Of a DNA stretch of 30,903 nt, positions 20,501 through 30,694 are shown in pieces. Source of the stretch: Stemphylium vesicarium (lineage: Eukaryota > Ascomycota > Dothideomycetes > Pleosporales > Pleosporaceae); assembly GCA_004380135.1 (NCBI GenBank), contig QXCR01000243.1, positions 1 through 30,903 of the forward strand. Reading direction: 5' to 3'. How positions within the stretch are numbered: position 1 is the stretch's first letter; every line of letters starts with the position of its first letter. A program made the translations under genes and the position numbers. The notes under the pieces were generated by a model. The model was not told where the DNA came from. It ran no database searches and saw only the letters and a list, made by a program, of their open reading frames with translations.

Positions 20501-21400
20501 CCTCCACAGCAAGATGCTCAACCACCATCGATGCCGCCAATGGAGCCCCAACCTCGAATGCTTTCTAGCCGAAAGTCGCTTGATGCGGGTCATTTGATGG
20601 CTACACGGTCGTCCATGGACCAGCCCCGGCCCACCTCAATGCTTCATCAAGACTTCATGGCTAATGATATTGATCTGGGAGCTTCGTCTCATTGGTGGAC
20701 GCAACCCAACTTGCTTCCGCCATCTTTGCAAGGTCGCAAGGACGTCATCGTCGATATGAAGGAGTCGCAGTCGGGCAATACAGTGGAGAAGCTCATCAAG
20801 GTCCTCTACCTTGACTACTCACAGACAATCGTTTCTGCCCGTTTCGAGGCCAACAACGTCTCTGATGTCGACCTTGAACAGCGCACTGAGGCACCTCCTC
20901 CCCGGTTGCGTCCGGACCAGCTTGAAAGCGCCTATGAACAGTTTGGCCGACAGATTGCCAAAGCCATCGAGTCCAAGCAGAACAGTGTCGTCGGCAATGG
21001 CTCTCCATTTGCCCTCGTCGAGGATCTCTTCAAGCCCTTTGCCGATGCTCTGCCACCAATCTCAACCCGCGCCTATGGTGCTTTGGTCTACGCCAACCTG
21101 GCCAACGCTTCAACTCAATCGTATGATGAAATCCGCCCTGGTGACATCATCAGCTTCCGCAACGCTAAATTCCAAGGCAAGACCGGGCCCATGCACGCCA
21201 AGTATAGCATGGATGTGGGCAAACCCGATCACGTCGGTGTGGTAGTTGAGTGGGACGGCAGCAAGAAGAAGGTACGTGCTTGGGAACAAGGACGTGAGCA
21301 CAAGAAGGTCAAACCTGAAAGCTTCAAGATGGGTGATTTGAGATCTGGTGAAGTACGGGTTTGGCGTGTGATGAGCAAGAGTTGGATTGGATGGAATTGA
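17545..21400 (+). CDS. bbc1: Myosin tail-interacting SH3 protein Bbc1/Mti1
   Basis: Join 17545-19255, 19469-19501 and 19551-21400, giving 1197 residues. The N-terminal SH3 domain (residues 1-60) shows AVYDY (6-10), W36 and PRNFV (54-58). Then come long Pro-rich linkers, a helix with SLKERIALLQKQQQEQ (about 270-285), an acidic Glu run with RRKLELRQRMAKMSGGMGMPGM (about 420-460), and more polyproline that can bind SH3 or WW domains or profilin. The last about 230 residues (VDMKESQSGNT, then SRAYGALVYANLA-like and GDIISFRNAKFQGK, then DHVGVVVEWDG) form the conserved C-terminal domain of Bbc1. The protein acts at cortical actin patches, restraining Las17/WASP-driven Arp2/3 activity and binding type I myosin during endocytosis. 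Splice junctions restore frame exactly. Length is normal for filamentous ascomycetes. Confidence 0.9.
19256..19468 (+). other. Bbc1 intron 1 (213 nt)
   Basis: Donor GTAAGT at 19256, branch-like CTAAC at about 19456, acceptor TGTAG ending at 19468. Removal joins GAA A to AA CGT (Glu-Lys-Arg) and links two Pro-rich stretches in frame. Retained, the frame stays open for about 63 codons and ends at 19446. Confidence 0.8.
19502..19550 (+). other. Bbc1 intron 2 (49 nt)
   Basis: Donor GTAAGT at 19502, branch-like CTGAC at 19537-19541, acceptor TTCCAG ending at 19550. It separates a 33-nt micro-exon from the last exon. Joining gives Ala-Ser-Arg-Pro and keeps frame. Confidence 0.85.
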
Positions 21401-21858
21401 TGGCGAGATGCGTTGCGTCGAGTAGGTGATGAACGGTAGTAGGCATCATGTGTAATTAGTAGTTCAGCGAGTAGAAGTTGAGTTGCATCCGCGTTGTGTG
21501 TATCATTCCTTTTCCGGTGCTAGGGCCCTGTACACAGTCTATTACGAATGATGGATCCCTCCATTGCCATTTTTTGTGCCGACGTCTCTTTGTATCACAA
21601 TCTTTGTTTTCTCGTCCACGTGTCTCCCCCAGACGGGTTTCATTCGCGTGATCTCTGGAATCAACGAGGTTCATAGTTACGATGAACAGGTGCTGCGTAC
21701 AAGCTGAGTAGCAAACCTAAAGCCAGTATAGAAATAAGCTTGGTCCATTAATGAGAAATACGGAAGGAACACCGCTACTGAAATGATAGAAGCTAGACCG
21801 ATAAAAACAGTCGGGAGATATGAAAGACAAGGGACAGGGTCAAATGAATTAAAGGGAG
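21401..21858. other. Bbc1 3' flank
   Basis: No open frame of note. It probably includes the Bbc1 3' UTR and polyadenylation region, and marks the passage from the intact core block to the accessory stretch. Confidence 0.5.
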
Positions 21859-23271
21859 ATGTACAACGACGAACCCTGGTTCCATGCATATGAGATCGTC
21901 GGCGAAGAGTATTCGAGATCGACAGGCGAGACGCGGTATCTCGTGAAAGCGCAATCGGTTTGGAAGAGACGCGAAAGCGTTAGCAGGGTTGACCAATCAC
22001 TCATCGACGACTGGGAAGTATCCGCAAAAGCTAGGCGCAACTCCAACGCTGCGCTGAACCACGGCGATGATGTAGCCGTCCGTAACTCCCACCGGATTCT
22101 ACAACGTAGCCGGTTCGATGCGCAAGATACAGATGCTGCGATGCTCATGCTTGGTTGTATGCTTGTGGGAGTGCTGCGTCATCAACCTCTGCTCCATCCT
22201 AATGCGGAAAGTGGCTAGAGAACCATGTTTTCGACAACAATTTCCAGGAGTCGAACAAGTACGAAATCGCAAAATTTGGACTCAAATTTGTGGATGCTCT
22301 GTTCCACAAACTCGATGAAAGCTCTGCTCGTGACCAGGGGTCATTGCTTGCCAAAAAATACTCGTCATGGAGAGTTGGGACAAAATTGGACATCTTCCAT
22401 ACATTGCAGGCTTTGTAGCAGCTCTACTGCCCGAGACTGTCGATCTGAGAAAATGGCTGGGACGTGGCAACACCGACCCGGACGATCTGTATGAAGATAC
22501 AGTTGCCCCTTTTGTGCGGGCTTATAGCGCGGACCATCTCGAAGACGGTTCTGACGTCACTACGGTACAAGCTTTTGACCTTCTCACGGAGATTCTTTTC
22601 AGGAAACATATGCTGGTGGTCAACGGCAATGAGGAAGAAGTGTATCAGGATGACGAGGACCAAGCGCACGTATCAGCTGACACAGAAGGTCCCAGAGAAG
22701 ACTCAGAAGATGAACGCTCGTCTTCTTCCCGCAGGGTGCTCCATATTCCCAAAGCGATGAAGGACCTGTGGCTCAAGCCAGAATTCTCGACGCGCAAGTC
22801 AGCCAAAGCCCCCAACGAAACTATCATAGCCTGCAGAAGGACCGGCAGCCACGGTCAGCTAATTTATCTCGTTCGGACAACAAATGCAAATCATCTGCGG
22901 CGGCCGTTTGCGAGTGGGACTTGGAGAGGAACATCGACAGGAGAAGCATAGAAAAATGGAGGAAAGAAGCAGACACAGCGCTCATGACCGAAGAGATCGT
23001 CGACTTTGGTAGTAAGTTGCGCAAGAACTACGGCATCTTCATCATTAGGATGGAAGATCCTAATGTTGATCTGCTAGCTAGGCAGGAGGAGGAGTGGGAG
23101 AACATTCAGCTTCCGACTAGGTTTTCGAGCCGGAAAAAAGAATGGCGAGTAGTCGTGAGTTTCGGTAGGGAAGTTGCCCAATCATTACATAGGTACAATG
23201 TAGAGTTCCTTATCTTGAGAAGCCACGGAATGATGCGAGTATTTCTAGCGGAGTCCTTTACAAAAGTCTGA
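21859..23271 (+). pseudogene. Unrecognised gene in three frames, broken or multi-exon
   Basis: Protein-like blocks follow one another in different frames. Positions 21859-22150 encode YEIVGEEYSRSTGETRYLVK and LIDDWEVSAKARRN. Positions 22212-22380 encode NHVFDNNFQESNKYEIAKFG and FVDALFHKLDESS. Positions 22380-22830 encode HLPYIAGFVAALLPETVDLR, VQAFDLLTEILFRKHML and an acidic Ser/Asp/Glu linker. Positions 22880-23271 encode CEWDLERNIDRRSIEKWRKE and KEWRVVVSFGREVAQSLHRY. The first block faintly recalls a chromodomain (YLVK, then LIDDWE), but aromatic cage residues are not clear. I found no splice sites good enough for all three junctions: a GTTGT-CTAG intron at 22153-22218 would join the first two blocks in frame, the other junctions have only weak sites. 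So it is either a spliced gene of an unknown family or a frameshifted relic. Its neighbours on the right are all broken, which favours a relic. Confidence 0.4.
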
Positions 23272-23857
23272 CGCTAACCTGCTTTCCGTGTGCGGGCTCC
23301 GCCGCGTCGCCGTCGCCGTCTTACATCCGTTTCGCCGCCTCACCAAATTCTACTATCGTCCCTTCCGCTAGAAGGACAAACCGCACACGATGTCACATTC
23401 CGCTTCTTGATCCGCATACCCTTCTGTAAGACAGCGTTATAGCTTACAGACATGTCCAGCAATGCCTCGAGTAGAGACGCGCTGCAGGTCAAACATCATC
23501 GAAAGAGAAGAATCGAGATGCGTTAGGTCGAAGGCCAAGATCGGAGGCCAAGATCGGTGGAGATCATATATGAAGGGGCCAAGAGGTCTCTGTTAGGAAA
23601 TTGTTCCCAACTGTTCACTAATCCTGAAGCCCTTGCGCAATAGAACTATTGGTGGAACAGTGGTCTTGGTAGCCACCTAATCTCGGCGTTGTAATTGGTC
23701 TCTTCCATACCCTCTGGACCTTCCATTTCATTATCCTTCCCGAACCTCGTCGGGGTCGTTCACTAGCCAGCATTCATTTAATTCTTGAAGTCTCCTGATT
23801 TCTCTACTCCAGTCCCAGAAGCCGCATTTCACCTTCCCCTCCGCTAATTCATTATAA
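23272..23857. other. Spacer upstream of the OpgH-like relic
   Basis: No supported gene. It contains a CGCCGTCGC-rich patch (23298-23320), a 13-bp tandem duplication (23532-23557) and a C/T-rich run (23700-23850) just before the ATG at 23858, resembling a fungal promoter-leader. Confidence 0.45.
23532..23557. repeat. Perfect 13-bp tandem duplication
   Basis: AGGCCAAGATCGG occurs twice back to back (23532-23544 and 23545-23557). Confidence 0.85.
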
Positions 23858-25685
23858 ATGATCTTGTCCAACACGTTTCACTACTCACGCCCCAAAATTG
23901 CGGACTGGAAGTCAGACAGCATGAGTAGAGTCCCTGCTCATGCTCGTGTCAATCGGACGTCCAAGCGACATGTGTTCGTCATGGGCCTCCACACTATCAC
24001 ATTGCTTTATATCGTGTGGAACGACTTCGCTATACTCAGACCAGGCGGCATCCACCATTTCGAGGGCTTGCTTCTCGTCTTAACGTTAGTTGGATACTTC
24101 CCATTTACCTTGGATTTCTGGTCTGCCGTTATTGTGCTGTGTCGTCACGTTTGGAGACTCTAAGAAGTCCATATACCCATACTTGGACGCTGCAGGTCCA
24201 CTTCCAGAACTGCACTCGGAAACGGCACCCACTATCTACATGCGCAACGAAGATCCGAGCCCCGTCTTCGATCGTCTCCTGGCCATGCGCGAAAGCCTTT
24301 CTCAAACCGGCCGCCTGGGGAACTTCAGATTCATCTTACTGGAGCGACACTTCCGACCCGGATGTCATGCGGATGGAAGAAACGGGGTTCGAAAAGATCA
24401 AAGATAGCCTGAGCGAAGGCATGTATCGAATGGCATTTTACCGCCGCCGTAGCAAGAACACCGATTTCAAGGCAGGAAACGCATTCGACTATGTCGAGAA
24501 CCTGTCCGAAGGCGACGAGTTCTTTGTTCCACTGGACTCGGACAGCACAATGAGTGGAGACCTGTTAGTACGACTGGCGTCCAGTATGGAGAAGAATCCT
24601 CAAATCGGCATAATACAATGCCGACTCTACAGCACACCGTCGATGAGTGGATTCAGCCGTGCCATGTACTTCTTCAGCAACAACATCCACAACATAGGCC
24701 TAAGCTGGTTTTACAAAGGTTATGCAATATACTGGGGCCATAACGCGATCATCCGCACTCAGGCGTTCCTGGAAAACTGCAAGCTACCAGTCCTCAAAGG
24801 GAGACCACCGCTGGAAGGCTATATCCTTAGTCACGACGTCATCGAAGCCATCTTCATGCGCCACGCTGGTCACGAAGTCAGGCTCTTACCGGTCGAAACG
24901 GGCAGCTACGAGGCGCACCCACCCAATTTAATCGAACATGTGCGCCGGGAACTTCGTTGGTGCCGCGGCACCCTTCCATACTTTGTCTTATTGAAACAAC
25001 CTAGCTTCTCGTTCTTCAGTCGCTTCCAGATGTGCTACTATCTGTCAAACTATCTCGGTCCGACTGCTCGGGCTTTGGTGAGCTTCACCATTGCCATCAA
25101 GTCGCTGTTGACCGGATCCGAAACTCTTGATAAAAGTAATATCAATTTCTATTCCCAGCCGATGCTACTTGTCCTGAGCTTCTTCCTTAGGTTCGTTGGC
25201 CTTGTTCACTTGGCTACAAAGTGCGTCAGAGACTATCGCAACGGTGTCCGCTGGGCAGTGTCTTGCTTGCTACACTCCATTTTTAAAACTACAATGACAC
25301 CCATCATCAATGTCGCTCTTACGACAGTGATTACCGGCTCGTTCATTGACGACTCACTTGCGTGGGACGGCCAGAATCGCAACCGGCTCGGCCTCAACTG
25401 GCGTGTCGCCTTGCGAACGTTTTGGTTACAAACCCTGATTGGTATTTTGGTTGTTGCCATAGTCATCACCATGAGTGGGCTTAAAGTTTTTAGTGTTTAA
25501 TGTTCGCTTCAAGCTTCTCGCTGGTCGTGCCAATTACTGTCTTCTCAGCCTCTACACGCCTTAGCCTGATAATCTTTGGCATGCGCTTGTTCATCATTCC
25601 GGAAGAGGTTGCACTGGCACCAGTGCTAGCTTCAGTAGTTCCACCCAAGATACATGCGCTTTCTTTAAAGAAGCCGAAAATGTAA
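23858..25685 (+). pseudogene. OpgH/MdoH-type glucan glucosyltransferase, three frameshifts
   Basis: The blocks follow the order of bacterial OpgH (GT2 family, beta-glucan backbone synthesis in the inner membrane). Two membrane segments come first (about 23975-24040 and 24064-24140). Then TAPTIYMRNEDPSPVFDRLL (24225-24275), SDTSDPDV (about 24342-24366), FYRRRSKNTDFKAGNAFDY, the metal-binding LDSDS (24532-24546), YWGHNAIIRT, LSHDVIEAIFMRHAGHEVRL (catalytic Asp 24835-24837), GSYEAHPPNLIEHVRRELRW (RELRW 24946-24960, the QxxRW position), four more membrane segments, WDGQNR, and the terminal LFIIPEE (about 25587-25607). The frame changes near 24140-24166, at 24341-24342 (one extra G) and near 25485-25500. 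Without these the product would be about 608 residues. I saw no good introns at the junctions. The family is otherwise known mainly from proteobacteria. Fungal promoters and expression were not testable. Confidence 0.8.
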
Positions 25686-26338
25686 TCTTATCTACAGTAC
25701 CTGCAAATAGATCGTGGATTTTATGTGCTTGGATATTTCGTGTTCTGGGGAGAAGGTCGTTTTGAAATTTGACTATTCACTCTCCGCCAGAAAATAACCC
25801 ACGTTCCTCTCACACAAAAGTATAAGGACAAAAGTCATCCCAATGCGATTCCAAAGTGTATTTGACTTAGCAACCAAAGTCGGATTGGATAGCCCAAACA
25901 GGGCTTCGCACATGACGTGTGCTTCTCAGTAGGACGTGTGTTGATCCGGTTGCCTGATTGACATCTTCACATTGCCCACATCTCACTTCCGACTTGTCGA
26001 ACGCTCTCCAAAATTTTCTCCCTTCTCCAATTTTCCGAGCCTTTTACCCCTTTTATGACATCTGTTTGCTAATCGCGACAATTTAGTGTGTCGACTAGAT
26101 GCCAATTTAGCAGCAATCGTCATCCGCCATCATTGTTTAGATCCCTCCCCAATCATACGGTGTTAAAGTTGTACGGCCCCTTTGGTATCTACCACTCCTT
26201 CAGCCGATTATATCCTCCATCCATCGCGATACTAATCAAGGTATCTCTGCCACGAGCTCAAAAACTATCTGCAAAATAACTGAAGGTAGCTACACGAGCG
26301 AACGAGAATGAGTATCAAGGTCCGCACAAAAAGAGGAA
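25686..26338. other. Spacer between two gene relics
   Basis: Only short frames (up to 63 codons), T/C-rich in part (26000-26060). No gene, repeat or RNA element is supported. Confidence 0.5.
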
Positions 26339-27799
26339 ATGACACTGAACGACGAACAGACCGCGTCTCAAGAAAACAGGATTCAGGTTCCACAAGAGAT
26401 CGAGACGCTGTGGCTGGGGGAACCCGATAACAGCAGTGGTGATGAGGTTAGAGGGAACGTAATTGCAGTTAGAAGGAAAGGAAAGCACGATAACTGGCAG
26501 TAACTGCTGGATTCGACGAAAACTTGGTACACCGATGTTGGACGTGTTACAAAGACTGCAAAACACGAATAGCAGAAAGAGGTCCTGAAAGCGGAGGCCA
26601 AGCACCACCAAGTTCGAGTTCAAAATACCGACAATATGAACTGGTGGATTTGGTTTCGTATCAGGGTCGGTAATAAGAACGTAGATCCTGTGCACGAAGA
26701 CGAGAATGCATGGACGGGCGCGAAGTTCATCAAGATAGCTCCTAAGCTTCAGATCTCTTCCAAAGGTACCGTGAGCGCGGTGGCCAGCAGAAAACCCCTG
26801 AAGAAAAATAAGGCTTCGAAGCAGGCGCTAGACCAAGAAGTGGAAGAGCCCTCAGACAGCAATGGCGACACAAGCGTTCCCCCCAAAGAGCATGGGGGGG
26901 AAAGAATTCATAGCTGACGGAACAGAAAGGGCATTTCTGGTCCTTCGCGATGAAAAGGCCATGTTGAACGTCATACTGTATCTGGCTAAACTGGAAACGA
27001 ACTGGATAGACAATGAACACAGATCACACTACAGTTTCGAAGAGTTCTGTCACTACGAGTTGGGGCAATCGAATCGGGTGCCTACTCCTTTCCGCCTCAT
27101 CAATGCCGTTTTTGACCGACAAAAGGAAACATACCAGGACATCACGCTACGCTTCGAGGGAACTATCGATCCAATTGGCTTCCCCCTGGCCCTCCGGGTG
27201 ACCGCGATCTATGGGAGAAGGATTTCGTGACACCTAAAGCTCACAAGAAGAGAAATGGTATCAACCCCACCCAAATGTTCAAGCCTCTCTTCGAAGAGCT
27301 TGACGGCGTGGACGCCGACCAGATCCTAGCTATGAAGCCCGTCGATCGCGAATTCATCGGAAGCTACATCGTTCAATTCGCGCCACACACCCTGTACGAC
27401 GACAACTGGGCGCTGCTCCTGGTCTTCGCCCTGGTTTCCTGAAGTGAACTCGAACATTTGCTGTATGCGCTGGGACTTAGGGTCGGACCGGAGTGGTATA
27501 AATGCAGCCTTTGGAATCTGCTCTTGATGCTTAAGCGGTGTTGCAGTGTCACTATGAAGGGCTCGGAAATCCACGGCTTGTTCGAACAACTCAAGGACGA
27601 GATTCATCGAAATGAAAAACCGTACAGTAGATGGGATGAGCACTGGGGACCGCTTGGTCCGGAGACGACTGATGAAGAGAGCCTGTATAGTCCGATATCC
27701 GTTGACGAAGAACCAGAAGTGATGGAGGATGATGATCCAGGGATTCTGGAGTTTGACTTGGACGAAGGGATGGAAGAGACGGAAGAGACGGAGAAGTAG
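26339..27799 (+). pseudogene. Unrecognised family, copy A, interrupted
   Basis: Starting at ATG 26339 (MTLNDEQTASQENRIQ), one frame is protein-like for most of 1.46 kb but interrupted. TAA lies at 26501-26503, TAG at 26570-26572. A frame change sits at a run of eight G (about 26893-26900) and a return to the first frame near 27180-27200 (a CCCCC run). TGA lies at 27440-27442. Blocks include NMNWWIWFRIRVGNKN, AMLNVILYLAKLETNWIDN, MFKPLFEELDGVDADQILAM, and after the last stop LEHLLYALGLRVGPEWYKC and an acidic tail (DEEPEVMEDDDPGILEFDLD). No signal peptide, membrane segment or known domain is seen. Its order and several residues match the locus at 28491-30272, so the two are diverged paralogues. 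The two frame changes cancel, as expected of indels in a dead gene. Confidence 0.5.
26893..26900. repeat. G8 homopolymer at a frame change in copy A
   Basis: The run ATGGGGGGGGAAAG marks the point where the open frame of copy A moves (KEHGG then KEFIADG). A slippage indel here is the simplest cause; a sequencing or assembly length error is also possible. Confidence 0.7.
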
Positions 27800-28490
27800 G
27801 AGGACAAGAGTCGTTGTGAGTGAAACTATGAGAGGCTTTTTGGGAATCTCTGGGTGTGTTGGATCGCAATGAGGATGGAGTTTGATCGTAGAATCCAGTT
27901 TCAGATGTAGAAGACGCTCTGTGCGATTAATGAGTTGCAATTCTTTCTGGCGCATCTCCGCATTCAATCATCTCCACTCCCCATACTTGTAACCACGTGA
28001 CTAGAGTCACATGATATCCTATTGTCGCAGGCACTGCCCGGTGGGCAAGTGCACTTACCTCTAGGCTGGGAGCTCCTGTACACGAACATCACAATACGAG
28101 AACAGATAGCAATACAATAGTTGATCCGCAGCCTCCAACTCGACACTGCTCACGCAGTTACAATACTCGTGTCTCAAAAAGATCTATCCGAACTTCCATC
28201 GTGTGTCCCCCATCTTCCGTCGAACAAGCACGTGAACCGGAGATTATCAGGGACCTGGCGGGTGCGCGGTGAAGGATCGGACAGAGTGCGCTCACCGTGG
28301 ACAAAGGCTGACCAAGTCCTTGTAGTCAAACATAGCAGTTTGTGAGTGTCCTAAAACCTTCTCACTTGCCTTCTGCTTTGACGGAGAGGTGTTTGCGTGA
28401 TTAAAAGCAAATACTATAAATCTATATCGTAGTCGCTGCGTAAATTTAGTCTTGTCATTGGAATCTCCGTTTCACAGCCCCGTCCCCGTC
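27800..28490. other. Spacer between the paralogous copies A and B
   Basis: No gene is supported. It contains an imperfect 20-bp palindrome with an E-box core at 27994-28013. The last about 100 bp are T/A-rich and could be the old promoter of copy B. Confidence 0.5.
27994..28013. promoter_or_regulatory. Palindromic E-box-like site
   Basis: CACGTGACTAGAGTCACATG is an imperfect inverted repeat carrying CACGTG and TGACT/AGTCA half-sites, the kinds of sequence bound by fungal bHLH and bZIP factors. It lies about 480 bp upstream of copy B. No experiment or conservation supports it; it may be chance. Confidence 0.25.
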
Positions 28491-30272
28491 ATGCCACCAA
28501 AAGCGAACGTAACACAGAAAACGACCAAGAAAGAAGCTAGGAATTTAGCACCAATTCGTATAAGACGTTTTGTGCTCACTGAGGAACAGCAAGAACCACC
28601 TTCGAAGGAGATCAACCTGAAGTTCATTGCACGCAGACATCGTGGACATTAAGATGTTAAATTTCTGTGTTTGTTGGACTATAAGAGTACCTTGTGGTGC
28701 AGAAGAAAGTTTATTACGGAAAGCCACAAGTCCGCAGTCGACGCGTTCAAGAACGTCGAAAAGAGCCTCAAGGACGTAAATGACATTAACAGTTGGCCTC
28801 ATATGAGGGGTCGTCTGGAGGTAGAGATTCTAGGTGAACAGGGAGCAGCAGAAGGAGATAAAGACGGAAAAGAAAAAGCATTAACCCCGAGCGATATTGT
28901 AAGAAGAGAATTCGATCACGATGAGCACTCCGATCGAAACAACGCGATAGCTATGCTCAAATACATCATTGAGAAGGTCGCCATGCCTGGTACGTGGCTG
29001 GATCTGATGGATAATGGGAGTACCGTTTTGCAACACAAGAACAAGAGAAAGACGCGAAGGCAATGGGTTTCAGAAGCGCTCAGCAGAAGGTCAATGTGCT
29101 GTATCGTCTCCAAATCCAACCTCAACAATCGCACAGAGACAGCAACCTAAACTACGGCGGCTTGCAGTTGATCTGGGCAAGGCACTCCAATCGCAAAACA
29201 GGAGACGAGGCCGTTGGAGGGACACGAAGCTCCCGAGGTAAGGCTGCGATTCTCGCACCAGCGCTGGTCGAATTTTGAAGGCATAACTCCAAACACCCCT
29301 GTGAAGGCGAACTCTCGTGTTCGGCGTTGCAGAAGTCACGTGTCGCCTTCCTAACCCTTGCCCGTGCTGACCGTTTCTCGCATGACATTTCACAACCGCG
29401 TAACCCATCCTCGACAGCTCTCCGTACGAAAATATAACTGTATCAGTCGGGAAACGACTGAGTCCGTAACGATCGCCCAATGCATGCTCCATCGCATCAT
29501 CAGTCACTTCGCGCATGACCAGCAACGCGATTGGACCGCTGAAGTAGGACCTGAAGACTACACATACGAAAATGGAGCGTCAGAGTTGACCGAGAGGGCG
29601 CTGTGGATGTCTTATGGTCTTGAAGACCGCCTGCCCAACCTCAGAGATCTTCTCCGACGTATCCGGGCCGAAATCATCGAAAATTACGGGAAGGCCGATG
29701 AGCGAGCTCAACGCATCATGCTCCGCTATCAATCCTCCATCGGAACGGAAGGCGGATCCATCGAAGTTATCACGCGTCGCCAAAAGTCTCATCCGGCATC
29801 CGAAGTCGTCTCGTCCACGTTCCTTGGCCAATCACCCGCGCTACAAATGCAGCTACAAACTCTCATCGCGCACGGCTTTCTCGAACCCGCAATAAACAAA
29901 GGTTTGCTAAAGGAATGGAAGGCTTGGTACAAATTCCATCTTCTTCGAGCACCTTAAATGTTGCAAAGGGACGGCATCATCCTGCTCTGAGCGGTAATCC
30001 CATGGGCACCAAAGAACCTAAAAGCTATCCTGGAGGTAAACGGGATCATTTGCGAGGACGATTGGCTCGAACACGAACATGTGGAGAGGTTGCTGGAAAT
30101 ATACAAGAAAGAGGCATGGGAACCCGCGAGCATGGACGCTGTTTGGAGCGCGTACCGAAGTCTTCGACAGTATCTGCATAGCGTGCATCAGAATGAGGAT
30201 CCTGAGCTGGTGTTGCCAGGAGGTGATATGGACTCCGATTCGGAAGACGAAGACGACGGCAAGGGTTTGTAG
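28491..30272 (+). pseudogene. Unrecognised family, copy B, interrupted
   Basis: Starts MPPKANVTQKTTKKEARN and stays protein-like in one frame for most of 1.78 kb, with in-frame stops at 28650-28652 (TAA), 29148-29150 (TAA), 29955-29957 (TAA) and 29988-29990 (TGA). More stops lie at 29169-29340, where a second frame (NLNYGGLQLIWARHSNRKT) looks better, so indels are likely there. Blocks include KSAVDAFKNVEKSLKDVND, AIAMLKYIIEKVAMPGTWLD, WMSYGLEDRLPNLRDLLRRI, LQMQLQTLIAHGFLEPAINK, LKAILEVNGIICEDDWLEHE and SLRQYLHSVHQNEDPELVLP, then an acidic tail (DSDSEDEDDG). No known domain, signal peptide or membrane segment is recognised; it looks soluble and helical. It is co-linear with copy A 0.7 kb upstream. 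Confidence 0.5.
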
Positions 30273-30694
30273 ATAAGGGACACGTGAAAGTTGCGCAATC
30301 ATGCGACGGCACAACGAGGCATGCGATAGTCCATAAATGAGTGATGGAGTTGCGCGCTCTTCCACTTCCCGTGGGGCCGAGATTGCTGCGGTAGAGGTTA
30401 CATTTTGTATGGTTCTGGAGGAAGTGCTACCCGAATACTCAGATAGCGCAACCGCAAGTACGACGCGCGAAGCGGACTAAAGAAACAAGAAGATATCAGG
30501 GTGCTACCGTGATGTCGCGCAGGGCCAAAGGGCTGACCGAAGTGAGGTCGAATGAAAGTTCGGGAGCTGCCCGTAAAAGTAGCCGCATTAAGCTAGCCCA
30601 TAGATAACGTGTTCCACCACCGAGTGCACGGCCCCACCGAATGCACGCAACACCGCTTTTTCCACATTTTTCAATCAATTATATCTCAACCACC
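30273..30694. other. Spacer and probable 5' end of a pogo-type element
   Basis: No gene. About 30600-30694 is likely the terminal region and leader of the transposon whose coding start is at 30695; a TA step followed by ACGTGTTCC near 30606 is a possible element end, but the matching end lies outside the window. Confidence 0.4.

Noticed and set aside
24086..24165. An intron (GTTGGA...TAAG) explaining the first frame change in the OpgH-like gene
   Set aside because: It has weak splice sites and no branch motif, and it would remove the hydrophobic segment expected at that position in the family.
26339..30272. Reading the in-frame stops of copies A and B as proof of repeat-induced point mutation
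   Set aside because: Any TAA, TAG or TGA can come from CAA, CAG or CGA by one C-to-T change, so stops alone prove nothing. These regions are not visibly T/A-enriched as the hAT core is.
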